Made by a program: the position numbers and the translations under genes
NCBI GenBank assembly: GCA_041483675.1
Contig: JBGPGE010000005.1
Location: 1-64,000 of the forward strand
DNA: 64,000 nucleotides
From: 2-12-FULL-60-19 sp041483675
Lineage (GTDB): Bacteria; Desulfobacterota; Binatia; UBA9968
Reading direction: 5' to 3'
Shown: piece by piece, positions 54,919-63,894 of the stretch
Layout of the letters: every line of letters begins with the position of its first letter
Numbering within the stretch: position 1 is the first letter of the stretch
Notes under the pieces: generated by a model
What the model was told of the DNA's origin: nothing
The model's input: the letters and a program-made list of their open reading frames with translations, nothing else
Database searches by the model: none

Positions 54919-55101
54919 ATGCCGACCGATGAGACCCGCCGCGTGCTGAAAGTTTTCGGCGTCGCCGTGACCGCCTACGAAGACGCCGTAGACAAGGGCG
55001 CTGCGGCGGATGAACTAAAGAAAGCGGAGGCTGAAGTCAACGTTCGTCTGCGCGAGGTCAGCGCGCTCATCGACCGCCTAAGGGCGAAGAAGAATGGATA
55101 A
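54919..55101 (+). CDS. Small helical protein, unknown function (60 residues)
   Basis: GGAGG lies 9 nt before ATG 54919. The sequence is amphipathic coiled-coil-like (YEDAVDKGAAADELKKAEAE, then VSALIDRLRAKK). No family recognised. It is between two repeats. Confidence 0.5.
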   Translation: MPTDETRRVLKVFGVAVTAYEDAVDKGAAADELKKAEAEVNVRLREVSALIDRLRAKKNG

Positions 55102-55155
55102 ACTCCGCTACCACCACGGCGCACGCCAACCGGAGCCCCAATCGTCTCAATCAAG

Positions 55156-55273
55156 TTATATCGAACACGGGGTTTGAATCCCCGTGTTCGACCAAAGGGG
55201 AGAGCTGCCGCTTCTCCCCTTTGGAAACCCCATCGGCTTTGTACCCGCCTCAAGAGGCTGGGTTTGCATTGAA
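55156..55273. repeat. Three-hairpin structured element, copy 2
   Basis: 118 bp, same orientation and hairpin order as 26922-27037. Hairpin 1 (CGAACACGGGG/CCCCGTGTTCG) and hairpin 2 (CCAAAGGGGAGA/TCTCCCCTTTGG) are perfect here. Hairpin 3 has one extra base (GAGGCTGGG). It lies in the gap before the glycosyltransferase stop. Confidence 0.88.
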
Positions 55274-56875
55274 TCAAAAGCCGGGTTGACGCGGGACCTG
55301 CGGCCCGTGCAGACAATAATCCAACCGGTCGCCCACCGCCGTCTCTCTGAGAGACAAACCGCCCGCGCTGGTTGACGCCAGCCTCACGGGATCGCTCAAA
55401 TCATAGAGGTAGACGTACCCCTTCGACTCGGTGCTGGCAGATCGCTGCGGAGAAATCGGGATAGTTTCGCGGCGCGTCCCGATGCTGTCCAGGTACCGCA
55501 CGATCTCTTCGCTGTCGCCTCGCCTGCCAGGACTGTGTAAGAACAAAAACCAGACACGCGGCCGGCCGCGAAAACGGTCGATCTCTTCCAGATAGCGGCG
55601 GGTCTGTCCCAAATGGCATCCTCCGACAACGTAGTCGTCGGAAGTCAGGCCGTACCTCGGACCATAAAAACTTACGGCCTGCCAGACGCGGTAGTAAATA
55701 TAGAGGCCGTCGCCCGAGCGACGGTGGCTCTGTAAGTAGGACAGCGCCGGCCGGGTCTCTTCGATCCGGTAGACCGGCGGGCTTTCTACTATCGCGAGCG
55801 CCGGAGCGACAATCGCCGCCGCGAGCGCGACGCCGCGGGCATAAAACCACCGTGCCGGAATAAGCCGTCTGATCCGATCGGCGCCCTCGGCAACGGCAAG
55901 CAGGAAAGATGGCAGAAGAAATAATATCACCCGCCCGTCAAAGGGATAGAGGCGCATCGCGCTCGCCGCGAGCGTGACCGCCGCCGGCGCCGCCAGCAGA
56001 AAGGCGAGATCTCTTTGACGCCGCCACAGCGTCACGCCCCCGACCGCCATGAGGGCGACGTATAGGACGGGCCAGGGGTACCAGAGCGCCTGGTAGCCGA
56101 ACATCCTGTTCAGTTGCCGCCCGACCCACAGCGCATCGATTAGGCTGCCGGGAGGCAGTGGCATAAATCCCGCCTGCCAGGAACGCTCGAAGAACATCCG
56201 GGTTTCCGGGCTAATGCTTTGATGTCCCTCCAGAACAGCCGTTGCGCTACCGACTGCCCAGAGCAGGACCACAGACATGAGTATGCGAAGCCGCCGCCAA
56301 TCCCGATCGATCGATGCGCCGGCGACAAGCGCCGCGCCGAGACCGGTTAAGACGAGCACGGCCGCGTGTGAGAAGAACGGCGTGACTGCGCCGGCCGCGC
56401 CGATGATCCAGCCGTGACGCCTTTCCGTGCCGTCCCGCAGTTTCAGCGCGAGCCAAAGGAGAAACAGCGCGGCCGCCACGTCGACCGAGTACGGCTTGAC
56501 CAGAGCCGAATACCAGATCAGCGGAATCCCGAGCGCGAACGACGCCAAGGAGAGAGCCGCAGCGCCCGGCGACAGGATGCGCTCCGCAACCTTCCGAAAG
56601 AGGAGCACCGCCGCGATTCCGCCGAGGAGCGGGAAGAGTCTCAGCGCATAGCCGCTCGGGCCCAGCGCGGCGACCGCGAGCTTTTCGACGAGCAAAAAGC
56701 CGCGCGGCGCAATCTGGTCGTAGTCGAGCGGCTCGAACAGCAGACGGCCCAGCGGCCGATCCACGATATTCCGCGCCAGGGCGAGCTCGTCGAGCCACAA
56801 CGACGCGTCGCCCGCGTACTGCCACAGCCGGAGCGCAACACCTGTGACGGTGAGAGAGAGAAAAAGCCACCGCAT
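55274..56875 (-). CDS. Membrane glycosyltransferase (GT39/PMT-like)
   Basis: The 533-residue protein has about ten membrane helices and the PMT-type first-loop acidic motif WLDELALARN. Later, soluble C-terminal residues follow (LSYLQSHRRSGDGLYIYYRV). It should transfer a sugar from a polyprenyl carrier on the outer face of the membrane. It is divergent from the TPR gene. Confidence 0.8.
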   Translation of the reverse strand: MRWLFLSLTVTGVALRLWQYAGDASLWLDELALARNIVDRPLGRLLFEPLDYDQIAPRGFLLVEKLAVAALGPSGYALRLFPLLGGIAAVLLFRKVAERILSPGAAALSLASFALGIPLIWYSALVKPYSVDVAAALFLLWLALKLRDGTERRHGWIIGAAGAVTPFFSHAAVLVLTGLGAALVAGASIDRDWRRLRILMSVVLLWAVGSATAVLEGHQSISPETRMFFERSWQAGFMPLPPGSLIDALWVGRQLNRMFGYQALWYPWPVLYVALMAVGGVTLWRRQRDLAFLLAAPAAVTLAASAMRLYPFDGRVILFLLPSFLLAVAEGADRIRRLIPARWFYARGVALAAAIVAPALAIVESPPVYRIEETRPALSYLQSHRRSGDGLYIYYRVWQAVSFYGPRYGLTSDDYVVGGCHLGQTRRYLEEIDRFRGRPRVWFLFLHSPGRRGDSEEIVRYLDSIGTRRETIPISPQRSASTESKGYVYLYDLSDPVRLASTSAGGLSLRETAVGDRLDYCLHGPQVPRQPGF

Positions 56876-56954
56876 GGGCGGGTTTCATATCGGGTGAGAC
56901 TTTTTCTGTCAACCTATTGCTCGAATCGTTATCCTTTGTAAGAATACCTCGCTT

Positions 56955-57710
56955 ATGGGCGAGTCGCAGTTCCTCGACGGTTTTCGCGCGCTGCAAGAAG
57001 GGAGATTGGCGGAGGCGATTGCGGCGTTTGAGGATGTTCTCAAAGAGCAGCCCGATTTCGCGGAGGCGCACTATAACCTGGGCAACGCGCGCGTCGGCCT
57101 TAAACACTACGAGGGCGCGGTGGAAGCTTACGAACAAGCGATTCGGCTCAAGCCCGGCGTTGCCGAGGCGCACACCAATCTCGGCTTTGCCTACGCTAGA
57201 CTTGGGCTGCACGACCGCGCCCTTGCAGCGTACGGCGACGCGATTCGCGCGCGGCCCGACTTTGCCGAGGCCTATTTTCAAATCGGCACGCTCCACTTGG
57301 AGCACGGCCGCTTCGACGAAGCCGTCGAGCCGCTGCAGCAGGCGATCCACTGCGACCATGCTTGCGGCAAGGCCTACACCGCTCTCGGCCACGCCTACCT
57401 ACGATTGGGAGCGCACAGGGAAGCGATCGAAGTGTTGAAAGACGCGCTTCGAGTCCTGCCGGAAGACGCCGAGTCGCACTTTCACCTCGGCATGGCTTTG
57501 TATCAGATGGAAAACTACGTCGAGGCCTGCAACGTGCTCCACTGCTTCGTTCATCTCGACCCGCAGAACCCCAACGGCCACTTCAACCTCGCCCTGGCGC
57601 ATCTCGCCTTGGGAAACGTGAAAGACGCAGCGGCGCAGCATAAAGTTCTGCTCGCCCTCGACGCCTCTCTCGCCGATGAACTGCAACGCGAAATCGCACG
57701 GCCGCGGTGA
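56955..57710 (+). CDS. TPR repeat protein
   Basis: The 251-residue protein has about six TPR units with the A-x-YNLG and A-x-Y-x-A-I-R pattern (FAEAHYNLGNARVGL; AEAHTNLGFAYARLG; AEAYFQIGTLHLEHG). It is a protein-interaction scaffold, and probably cytoplasmic as no signal peptide is seen. It precedes a radical SAM gene by 36 bp. Confidence 0.9.
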   Translation: MGESQFLDGFRALQEGRLAEAIAAFEDVLKEQPDFAEAHYNLGNARVGLKHYEGAVEAYEQAIRLKPGVAEAHTNLGFAYARLGLHDRALAAYGDAIRARPDFAEAYFQIGTLHLEHGRFDEAVEPLQQAIHCDHACGKAYTALGHAYLRLGAHREAIEVLKDALRVLPEDAESHFHLGMALYQMENYVEACNVLHCFVHLDPQNPNGHFNLALAHLALGNVKDAAAQHKVLLALDASLADELQREIARPR

Positions 57711-57746
57711 CGCTGGGCGCGAGTTTCGCACAGGTCGAAAGACACC

Positions 57747-58811
57747 GTGCTTAAACCCAAACATATCCGGCTCGAAGCGTCGTCGTTCTGCCAGTTGAGA
57801 TGTCCCTCTTGCCCGACCACCAGCAAGGCCATCCATCCGGCCGTCGGCAGCGGGTTCTTGAAACTGGACGACTTTCAAAGATTGCTTGACGCGAATCCGT
57901 GGATTCGCGCGGTCGAGCTGTCCAATTACGGAGAGATGTTTCTCAATCCCGACCTCTCGAATATCATCAAGGAAGCATCCAAGCGGGACGTCAGGCTTCA
58001 CGCCGATAACGGCGTCAATCTCAATCACGTCAAAGAAGGCGTGCTGGAAGACCTGGTTAGATACCGACTTCACAGCATGACCTGCTCGATCGATGGTGCA
58101 AGCAACGAGACCTATAAAAGGTATCGCGTCAGAGGGAACTTCGAATCGGTGATCGAGAATATCGAGAAGATCAATCAGCTTAAAAAACAGTATCGATCCA
58201 GCTACCCCATCCTGGCGTGGCAGTTTGTCGTCTTTGGACACAACGAGCATGAGATTCCGTCGGCCAGAGAACTCGCCACGCGATTGAACATGGAGTTTCG
58301 TCCCAAGCTCTCATGGGACATGGACTTTTCCCCGGTGCGCGACCGGGATATTGTCATCACGCAACTGGGCCTTGGCGTTGCCACACGAAAAGAATACAGA
58401 GAACGATACCGGGTCGACTACATGCAGGGGATCTGCCACCAGCTCTGGGACCAACCGCAGATCAACTGGGACGGCAAGCTATTGGGATGCTGCCGGAATT
58501 TCTGGGGCGATTTCGGAGGCAACGCGTTCAAGGACGGCCTCCTGAACAGCCTCAACAATGAAAAAATACAATATGCCAGGGAGATGCTGTCTGGTAAGCG
58601 GGCGGCCAGGGCCGATATTCCCTGTACGACGTGTGAAATTTATTTGGGCATGGAAGCGGACCAAAGGTGGCTAAAGAGAGGCTGGGTGTGGCGGCTCGCC
58701 CGCGTCGCCAGGATGTGTGGTCGGCTTTGCAAAGCGATCCTTCGCGACATCTCCCGCCTCCTACCATTCCGCGCGGCGATCGGCCGGAAGTTCCCGACTA
58801 TGAGACACTAA
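57747..58811 (+). CDS. Radical SAM protein with SPASM-like C-terminus
   Basis: The 354-residue protein has the cluster motif C15-x3-C19-x2-C22 and later Cys groups (GICHQLW; LGCCRNFW; IPCTTCEIY) that can hold an auxiliary cluster. Similar proteins act in glycan or peptide maturation, and here it neighbours two glycosyltransferases. Substrate unknown. Starts with GTG. Confidence 0.88.
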   Translation: MLKPKHIRLEASSFCQLRCPSCPTTSKAIHPAVGSGFLKLDDFQRLLDANPWIRAVELSNYGEMFLNPDLSNIIKEASKRDVRLHADNGVNLNHVKEGVLEDLVRYRLHSMTCSIDGASNETYKRYRVRGNFESVIENIEKINQLKKQYRSSYPILAWQFVVFGHNEHEIPSARELATRLNMEFRPKLSWDMDFSPVRDRDIVITQLGLGVATRKEYRERYRVDYMQGICHQLWDQPQINWDGKLLGCCRNFWGDFGGNAFKDGLLNSLNNEKIQYAREMLSGKRAARADIPCTTCEIYLGMEADQRWLKRGWVWRLARVARMCGRLCKAILRDISRLLPFRAAIGRKFPTMRH

Positions 58812-58827
58812 GCGGAGAAGTCAGCCC

Positions 58828-59718
58828 GTGGTTCACATTTCTGTCATTGTGCCCTTCTACAACTCCCGGCGATACATCGGAAGTTGTATCGATGGGCTGC
58901 TCCTCCAGAGCTATCCGGCGAAACGCTACGAGATCATCATGATCGATAACAACTCCACGGATGGCTCCGCTGAGATTGTACGACAGCATCCTCGCATTCG
59001 CCTGCTTCATGAACCTAAGCAGGGCGCGTATGTCGCGCGGAACCGAGGACTCGCGGAGGCGAACGGGGAGATCATCGCGTTTACCGATGCGGATTGTGTG
59101 CCCTTTCCCGATTGGCTGGAGAAGATCGTAGGGGCTATGGGAGAGCCTGATGTGGGGGTCGTCCTTGGAAAGTGTCGCTTTGCCGGGCGCTCAGCTCTGC
59201 TTTCCATGCTGGCGGCCTACGAACATGAGAACGACAACTACCTTTTCAACAGCGGCATCAAAGAACTGTACTATGGTCATACCAACAATATGGCCGTTCG
59301 AAAAAAACTATTTGATGAACTCGGACCTTTCGTTGAGCGAAACCGGGGAGCCGATACGATCTTCGTGCGCCACTGTGTGGACAGGTATTCGTGCGCGGCC
59401 ATTCGTTACCATCCCGAGGTTCAGGTTCGGCATATGGAAATCGACAGTCTGCGCGCCCTCTATCGAAAATATTATATCTACGGCTCCAGCAGCCGAGACT
59501 ACGGGCGCATCGTGCAGATGGGATCGTCAACCAACCAGAGCAGGGCGCTGGTTTTCAGCAAAGTCGTTCAGAGCCAGGCGTACTCACGGATGGAGTCCGT
59601 CGTTCTCTTCGGGCTGCTCGTGATTCGCGTGCTTTGCCGGGTATTGGGGAATATCAGCGCCGCGTGGAATTGGCAGCGAACTACGTCAGCGAACGTAACC
59701 ACCGACGAGCGGAAGTAA
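58828..59718 (+). CDS. Family 2 glycosyltransferase
   Basis: The 296-residue protein has the GT-A N-terminus (VHISVIVPFYNSRRYI), IDNNSTDGS and FTDADCVPFP with the metal-binding D-x-D. One C-terminal hydrophobic segment may anchor it in the membrane. It adds a sugar from a nucleotide donor to an unknown acceptor. It starts with GTG, 16 bp after the radical SAM gene. Confidence 0.9.
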   Translation: MVHISVIVPFYNSRRYIGSCIDGLLLQSYPAKRYEIIMIDNNSTDGSAEIVRQHPRIRLLHEPKQGAYVARNRGLAEANGEIIAFTDADCVPFPDWLEKIVGAMGEPDVGVVLGKCRFAGRSALLSMLAAYEHENDNYLFNSGIKELYYGHTNNMAVRKKLFDELGPFVERNRGADTIFVRHCVDRYSCAAIRYHPEVQVRHMEIDSLRALYRKYYIYGSSSRDYGRIVQMGSSTNQSRALVFSKVVQSQAYSRMESVVLFGLLVIRVLCRVLGNISAAWNWQRTTSANVTTDERK

Positions 59719-59763
59719 GCGAGGCGCAGCAACGTGTCCGTTCGGGAGCCGAGTCTGGCCTTA

Positions 59764-59792
59764 TTGACCCGACCGCACCCTTAGGATATACG
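59764..59792 (+). promoter_or_regulatory. Candidate promoter giving a leaderless message
   Basis: TTGACC (59764-59769), 17-bp spacer and TATACG (59787-59792). A start site about 7 nt further would coincide with the GTG of the next gene, and no ribosome site precedes that GTG. Confidence 0.35.
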
Positions 59793-59799
59793 GGCAGAC

Positions 59800-61761
59800 G
59801 TGCAACAGAAGTGGGCCTCTTTCCTCTGTAATTGCCGGAGTTCCGTCCCGCTCGACACGCAACGTCTCGATCTTCCGCCAAGCTTGCAACTCTGCGCCTC
59901 ATCGACCGGCGCTAAGCCCGACGTCCCCGCTTTCGCCGCGCGTTGCGAACGCGAGCAACCCGATCGCATTCTGGTAAGCTGCTGCGCGTCGCAGGATGTT
60001 TTCCGTGAGGCGCTGGGCGAAACGCCGGGGAAACCGGGGCGCACCCACTTCGTCAATCTTCAGGAACAATGCTTCTGGGTTCACCCCGATTCTGACGCGG
60101 CTTGCGCAAAAGCGTCGCGCCTGATTCGCGCCGCCGTGGACGCCGCCGAGGTGGAAGAAGCGCCGACATTGCACCCGCTGAAGGTCGGACGGTCCGTGCT
60201 GATCGCGACAGATACGGCCGCCGGCATTCAACTCGCCGAAAAGCTGGCTGGCCTCGCGCAGCCAGTCCTTGTGGTGGATGCGAAGCTGTCCGCTCTACCC
60301 AACGCGTTCAACGGCGAAACGGCCCGCGGAACCGTTACGGCTATCAAAGGACGCCTCGGCGCTTTCCAGGTAACGGTTGAAGACGCCGACTCCGGCGCGC
60401 CGATCCGCCGGGAGGTAAAAGCGGACCAAGTCGTGCTCGTCGCCGAGAGCGAGGTTCCCTTCAAGTCACGCACCGGCTTGCATATTCTCATTCATCCCAA
60501 CGACGACGAGGTAGATCGTCTGCCTGATCGCATCCGCGACCTCACCGGCGATTTTCTCAAGCCGCAACAGGTTACCTACAACACCGAGATTTGCGCCGGC
60601 GGCGCGGCCGACAACGAGAGCTGCGGCGTCTGCGTCACCGCCTGTCCTTACGACGCGATCAGTCGCAATCCGGAAAACCATCTGCGGGTGCTCGTGGACC
60701 AGCCGGCCTGCGAGGGATGCGGCGCGTGCGTTTCCGCCTGTCCCACGACGGCGCTCATATTTTCCGAGCCTTCGGCGCAGGCGCTGTACAAACGAATGGA
60801 GGCTTTGCTCGCGCCATCGACCGCGAACGGCGACGGACACCGCTCGACGGTCCTCTTTCACTGCGGTGAGGAAGGGCACAGGCTTTTGGAGGAAGCGGGA
60901 CGCCGCCCTCTCCCCTACCCGGCAACTCTCCTTCCCATCGAAGTGCCCTGTCTCCGTTATGTGTCCGAGGCCAACATTCTCGGCGCATTCCGTCTCGGCG
61001 CGGCCGGCGTCGCCCTTCTTGGATGCGAGAAGTGCCAGCATGGAAAGCGCGAGATGCTCTACCACAAGCTCGATTTCACCGCGCTTACCCTCGACGCCTT
61101 CGGTCTCGGCAACGAGCGCGTCGGTTTTTTTACGACAGAGGCCGGCAAAGAACAAGAGACCGTCGGCGATCTGACTCGATTCGCCGAGGGGCAAAGCGAC
61201 AGCCCTATCCATTCGGACGGCCGGCCGCTCAGTCACTGGGGCAACCGCGAGGTTGTGGCGGATGCGATCGGACGCTTCATCGAGCAGACCGCTCTTGAGC
61301 CTGGGCTCAAACCGCTCGACGCCGCCCACCCCTTCGCCGTCGCCGAAGTCGCAGCCGGCGGCTGCACCATGTGCCGGTCGTGTGTCAACGTCTGCCCCAC
61401 GCACGCCTTTCGCGTCGATGAGGGGAATCTCTCACTCCAATTCAAGCAGATTGCCTGCGTCGCCTGCGGACTGTGCGAAAAACTCTGTCCCGAGCATGTG
61501 ATTACGCTCAAGCGCGAGGTCTCATTCGACCGCGCGGCGCTCGATTACCAAACCGTTGTCAAGGACAGCATGATAGCCTGCGCCCGGTGCAGGAAACCGT
61601 ATATCAATCGGAAGGCGTTGGAGATGGTCGAAGCGCGCGTGCTGGCTTTCCCAATCCTGTTGGATACCTTTAGCGGCAATCGCCGCGACCTGCTCCGCAT
61701 GTGTCCCGACTGCCGCTCCGTGGCGGCGATGCTGGAAGTCGAGAAGGGATGGAAGCCGTGA
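59800..61761 (+). CDS. Multi-cluster iron-sulfur protein of the formate dehydrogenase locus
   Basis: The 653-residue protein has four 4Fe-4S motifs: CGVCVTACP near 275, CEGCGACVSACP near 310, CTMCRSCVNVCP near 525, and CVACGLCEKLCP near 555. Between them is a cysteine-containing domain similar to the MvhD/HdrA iron-sulfur subunit (LFHCGEEGHRLLEE; LLGCEKCQHGKREM). A zinc-like CxxC pair closes it. It should pass electrons between formate dehydrogenase and a quinone or heterodisulfide-type partner. Confidence 0.85.
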   Translation: MQQKWASFLCNCRSSVPLDTQRLDLPPSLQLCASSTGAKPDVPAFAARCEREQPDRILVSCCASQDVFREALGETPGKPGRTHFVNLQEQCFWVHPDSDAACAKASRLIRAAVDAAEVEEAPTLHPLKVGRSVLIATDTAAGIQLAEKLAGLAQPVLVVDAKLSALPNAFNGETARGTVTAIKGRLGAFQVTVEDADSGAPIRREVKADQVVLVAESEVPFKSRTGLHILIHPNDDEVDRLPDRIRDLTGDFLKPQQVTYNTEICAGGAADNESCGVCVTACPYDAISRNPENHLRVLVDQPACEGCGACVSACPTTALIFSEPSAQALYKRMEALLAPSTANGDGHRSTVLFHCGEEGHRLLEEAGRRPLPYPATLLPIEVPCLRYVSEANILGAFRLGAAGVALLGCEKCQHGKREMLYHKLDFTALTLDAFGLGNERVGFFTTEAGKEQETVGDLTRFAEGQSDSPIHSDGRPLSHWGNREVVADAIGRFIEQTALEPGLKPLDAAHPFAVAEVAAGGCTMCRSCVNVCPTHAFRVDEGNLSLQFKQIACVACGLCEKLCPEHVITLKREVSFDRAALDYQTVVKDSMIACARCRKPYINRKALEMVEARVLAFPILLDTFSGNRRDLLRMCPDCRSVAAMLEVEKGWKP

Positions 61762-61783
61762 CCCGTCAGCTAAATGCGAAAGA

Positions 61784-62053
61784 AGTTCAATGTGGTTCAA
61801 CATGGTTCAAAATCGTTCAAAGTGGTTTTTTTCGGAATCGGAGGCAGGCTGTAGGTAAAGCAAGAGTCGTCACTCCCGCGCAAGCGGGAGTCCAGGTTCG
61901 AGAAAACTGGATTCCCGTTTTCACGGGAATGACATGAGGGAAGGAATCTCGCATGTGGGCATTCCCAAACTCGGCTTAACGTGGTTCGAGGTCGTTCAAC
62001 GCAGTCTTCAACCATGTTGAACCACCTTGAACAACTTTGAACTACTTTGAACG
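61784..62053. repeat. Inverted arms of 10-bp units flanking a REP-like hairpin
   Basis: Left arm (61784-61827) is GTTCAANNNG repeats; right arm (62007-62053) is the reverse complement with TTGAAC repeats. Between them is a GTCACTCCCG...GGGAATGAC double hairpin (61869-61933). The structure fills the 302-bp gap between the Fe-S gene and the next one. Confidence 0.85.
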
Positions 62054-62063
62054 GATCGAAGGT

Positions 62064-62498
62064 ATGGACCCCGACAAGAAGAGACGCAAGAATCGCGGAC
62101 AGCGTGTCCAGGACAGCTCCTTCATGGACACTGTCCGCGCGTCTTTTATCCGCTGGTCGGCGCTCGAAAAGTGGCGGGAGCTTGACGATTTGCGGACCAC
62201 GCTCGGCATGAGCTTGGAGCAGGCACTGGACGAAGCCGGCCGGTTTCCTAATCGCGGGCGCTATCAGGCGCTCTGGGTCGAGCGGTGGAAATCGGAGCTT
62301 TGCGCAGGCACGATCGCTGCCGACTCCGGCGCCATCTTCGCCGCGATTGAAAAAGCGGTTGCGGCGGCTTTAGACGACGAGGAGGCCGAGCGCAAGGCCG
62401 GCGGCGATCGGCCGCTCGAAGAAGACGCGGAGTACAAGGCTTTTGTCGACGGTGCCTTAGAGCGACTTCTGCAAGAGGGGGATCTGGGAGTAAGCTGA
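62064..62498 (+). CDS. Unknown protein of the formate dehydrogenase locus
   Basis: The 144-residue protein is charged and helical (WREL DDLRTTLGMSLEQALD; LDDEEAERKAGGDRPLEEDA). No family was recognised. Its stop overlaps the TorD-like start by one base (TGATG), so it is coupled to it. ATG 62064 is chosen; an earlier TTG would be inside the repeat. Confidence 0.6.
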   Translation: MDPDKKRRKNRGQRVQDSSFMDTVRASFIRWSALEKWRELDDLRTTLGMSLEQALDEAGRFPNRGRYQALWVERWKSELCAGTIAADSGAIFAAIEKAVAAALDDEEAERKAGGDRPLEEDAEYKAFVDGALERLLQEGDLGVS

Positions 62499-63244
62499 TG
62501 ACCGGCGATCGCGACATGCTGGCCTTTCGCCACGGCTACTACGAGCTGTTCGTCTCGCTTTTCTCAAAGGAGCCGGCCGGCGACCTGCTGCTGCGGCTGC
62601 CCAACGGGATCGCCGAGCGTATAGAAGCGGCGCGCAACCTGGATGCCGTTCTCGGGCAGGGCTGGGAAGAGATGCATCGCTTTCTCTCGCAGACGCCATC
62701 GGCTGAGCTCGCCGAGTCGGTCGCCGACGAATACACCCGCCTTTTCATTGGACCGTACGGTCCGAAAGTGAATCCCTACGAATCGTTCTACTTCACAGGC
62801 CGCCTGTTCGACCGCCCCTTGGCGGACCTCCGGGGTTTTTTGAAAACAGTCGGCATCGAAAAGCAGGAAGACTATGCCGAGCCGGAAGACTCCCTGGCCT
62901 TCGAGCTGGAGGTGATGCGCTGGCTCACCGCCAAGCAGCTCGCCTCATCGGACGATGAGGAAGAGAACCGGCGCATCGGGCAACAGACGACTTTACTCAA
63001 GGATCATCTTTTGATCTGGGGCCCAACCTGCGCGCGCGACATCGAGCAAGCCAAGGGAGCGAGCTTTTACCGTGGCGCGGCGATGATTCTGAGAGCCTTC
63101 TTGGAGATGGAGAACCAGACCTTGCGCGACTGGGGCGTGGAAAAACCCATCTCGCTGGAGGAGGCGAGGAACCGCTACGGGGCTTTTCGTCAGTGGAAGG
63201 GACCCACCTTCGACGGCAATCCGGGACGCGAGCAGAAGTCATGA
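62498..63244 (+). CDS. TorD/DmsD-family chaperone for a molybdenum oxidoreductase
   Basis: The 248-residue helical protein has EYTRLFIGPYGPKVNPYESFY and EDSLAFELEVMRWL, typical of TorD-like chaperones that bind the TAT leader of molybdoenzymes before export. The formate dehydrogenase catalytic gene follows. Confidence 0.9.
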   Translation: MTGDRDMLAFRHGYYELFVSLFSKEPAGDLLLRLPNGIAERIEAARNLDAVLGQGWEEMHRFLSQTPSAELAESVADEYTRLFIGPYGPKVNPYESFYFTGRLFDRPLADLRGFLKTVGIEKQEDYAEPEDSLAFELEVMRWLTAKQLASSDDEEENRRIGQQTTLLKDHLLIWGPTCARDIEQAKGASFYRGAAMILRAFLEMENQTLRDWGVEKPISLEEARNRYGAFRQWKGPTFDGNPGREQKS

Positions 63245-63261
63245 ATGCGTAAATTTTTATA

Positions 63262-63290
63262 TTGACAGGGCTTTTGGGAAGTGTTACATC
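63262..63290 (+). promoter_or_regulatory. Candidate promoter upstream of the formate dehydrogenase genes
   Basis: Perfect TTGACA (63262-63267), 17-bp spacer and TACATC (63285-63290), 55 bp before the next gene. The -10 match is partial. Confidence 0.4.
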
Positions 63291-63345
63291 GCAGCCGTCA
63301 GGATAATAGACGCAAAAGGTCGTCTTTTGACCGGGGAGGATTCCT

Positions 63346-63594
63346 ATGATCGATGCTCGGATTAAAAAGATAGACTTAACCCGCCGCGCCGTAACCGTCA
63401 CAACCCATGACCAGCAGGAAATAACCCTTACCTTCCCAGAGGGCGCGAATATCGAGGTAACCGAGCCCGCCACGATGGGCACGATGGGCGGAACGCTCGA
63501 GGACCTGCGAGAAGGCTATTTTGTGCAAGTTGAGTTCGGTCCCCACGACCACGAGGGAACATGCTCCTGCGTGTCGTTGGTCTGCGTGAGCTGA
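63346..63594 (+). CDS. Unknown small protein (82 residues)
   Basis: GGGAGG precedes ATG 63346. Beta-rich sequence (KKIDLTRRAVTVTTHDQQEI, then YFVQVEFGPHD), ending in a Cys-rich tail CSCVSLVCVS. No family recognised. It lies between TorD and the TAT-peptide gene. Confidence 0.6.
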   Translation: MIDARIKKIDLTRRAVTVTTHDQQEITLTFPEGANIEVTEPATMGTMGGTLEDLREGYFVQVEFGPHDHEGTCSCVSLVCVS

Positions 63595-63631
63595 CTTGGC
63601 CACGGTCTCTTCCAAGACGGAGGGTAGAGAG

Positions 63632-63838
63632 ATGGAAAAAACAGAGTTGTCGGAGAAACAGCCGCGCAGGAAGTTCCTCGCCAGGCTGATGGCGACCATC
63701 GCCGGGGCGGGCGCGCTCGCGTGGCTTCCGAAAAAGGCCCGCGCCGAGGTAAAACAGCGGGAAGCCCCGGACACCGGCCCGATTCTTTACCATCGCACTG
63801 AAGAAACCGAGCGATATTATAGGACGCTCTACCGCTGA
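63632..63838 (+). CDS. Formate dehydrogenase region TAT-signal protein (TIGR02811 type)
   Basis: The 68-residue protein has a twin-arginine leader (PRRKFLARLMATIAGAGALAW) and a short polar tail (ETERYYRTLYR). Such proteins accompany formate dehydrogenase catalytic genes. It may help export or assembly. GGAGG precedes it. Confidence 0.82.
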   Translation: MEKTELSEKQPRRKFLARLMATIAGAGALAWLPKKARAEVKQREAPDTGPILYHRTEETERYYRTLYR

Positions 63839-63894
63839 TCGTGTGTTCGTAGCCAGTCGATTGCCGGGTTCTCTTAACCTAAGGAGAATGAGTC

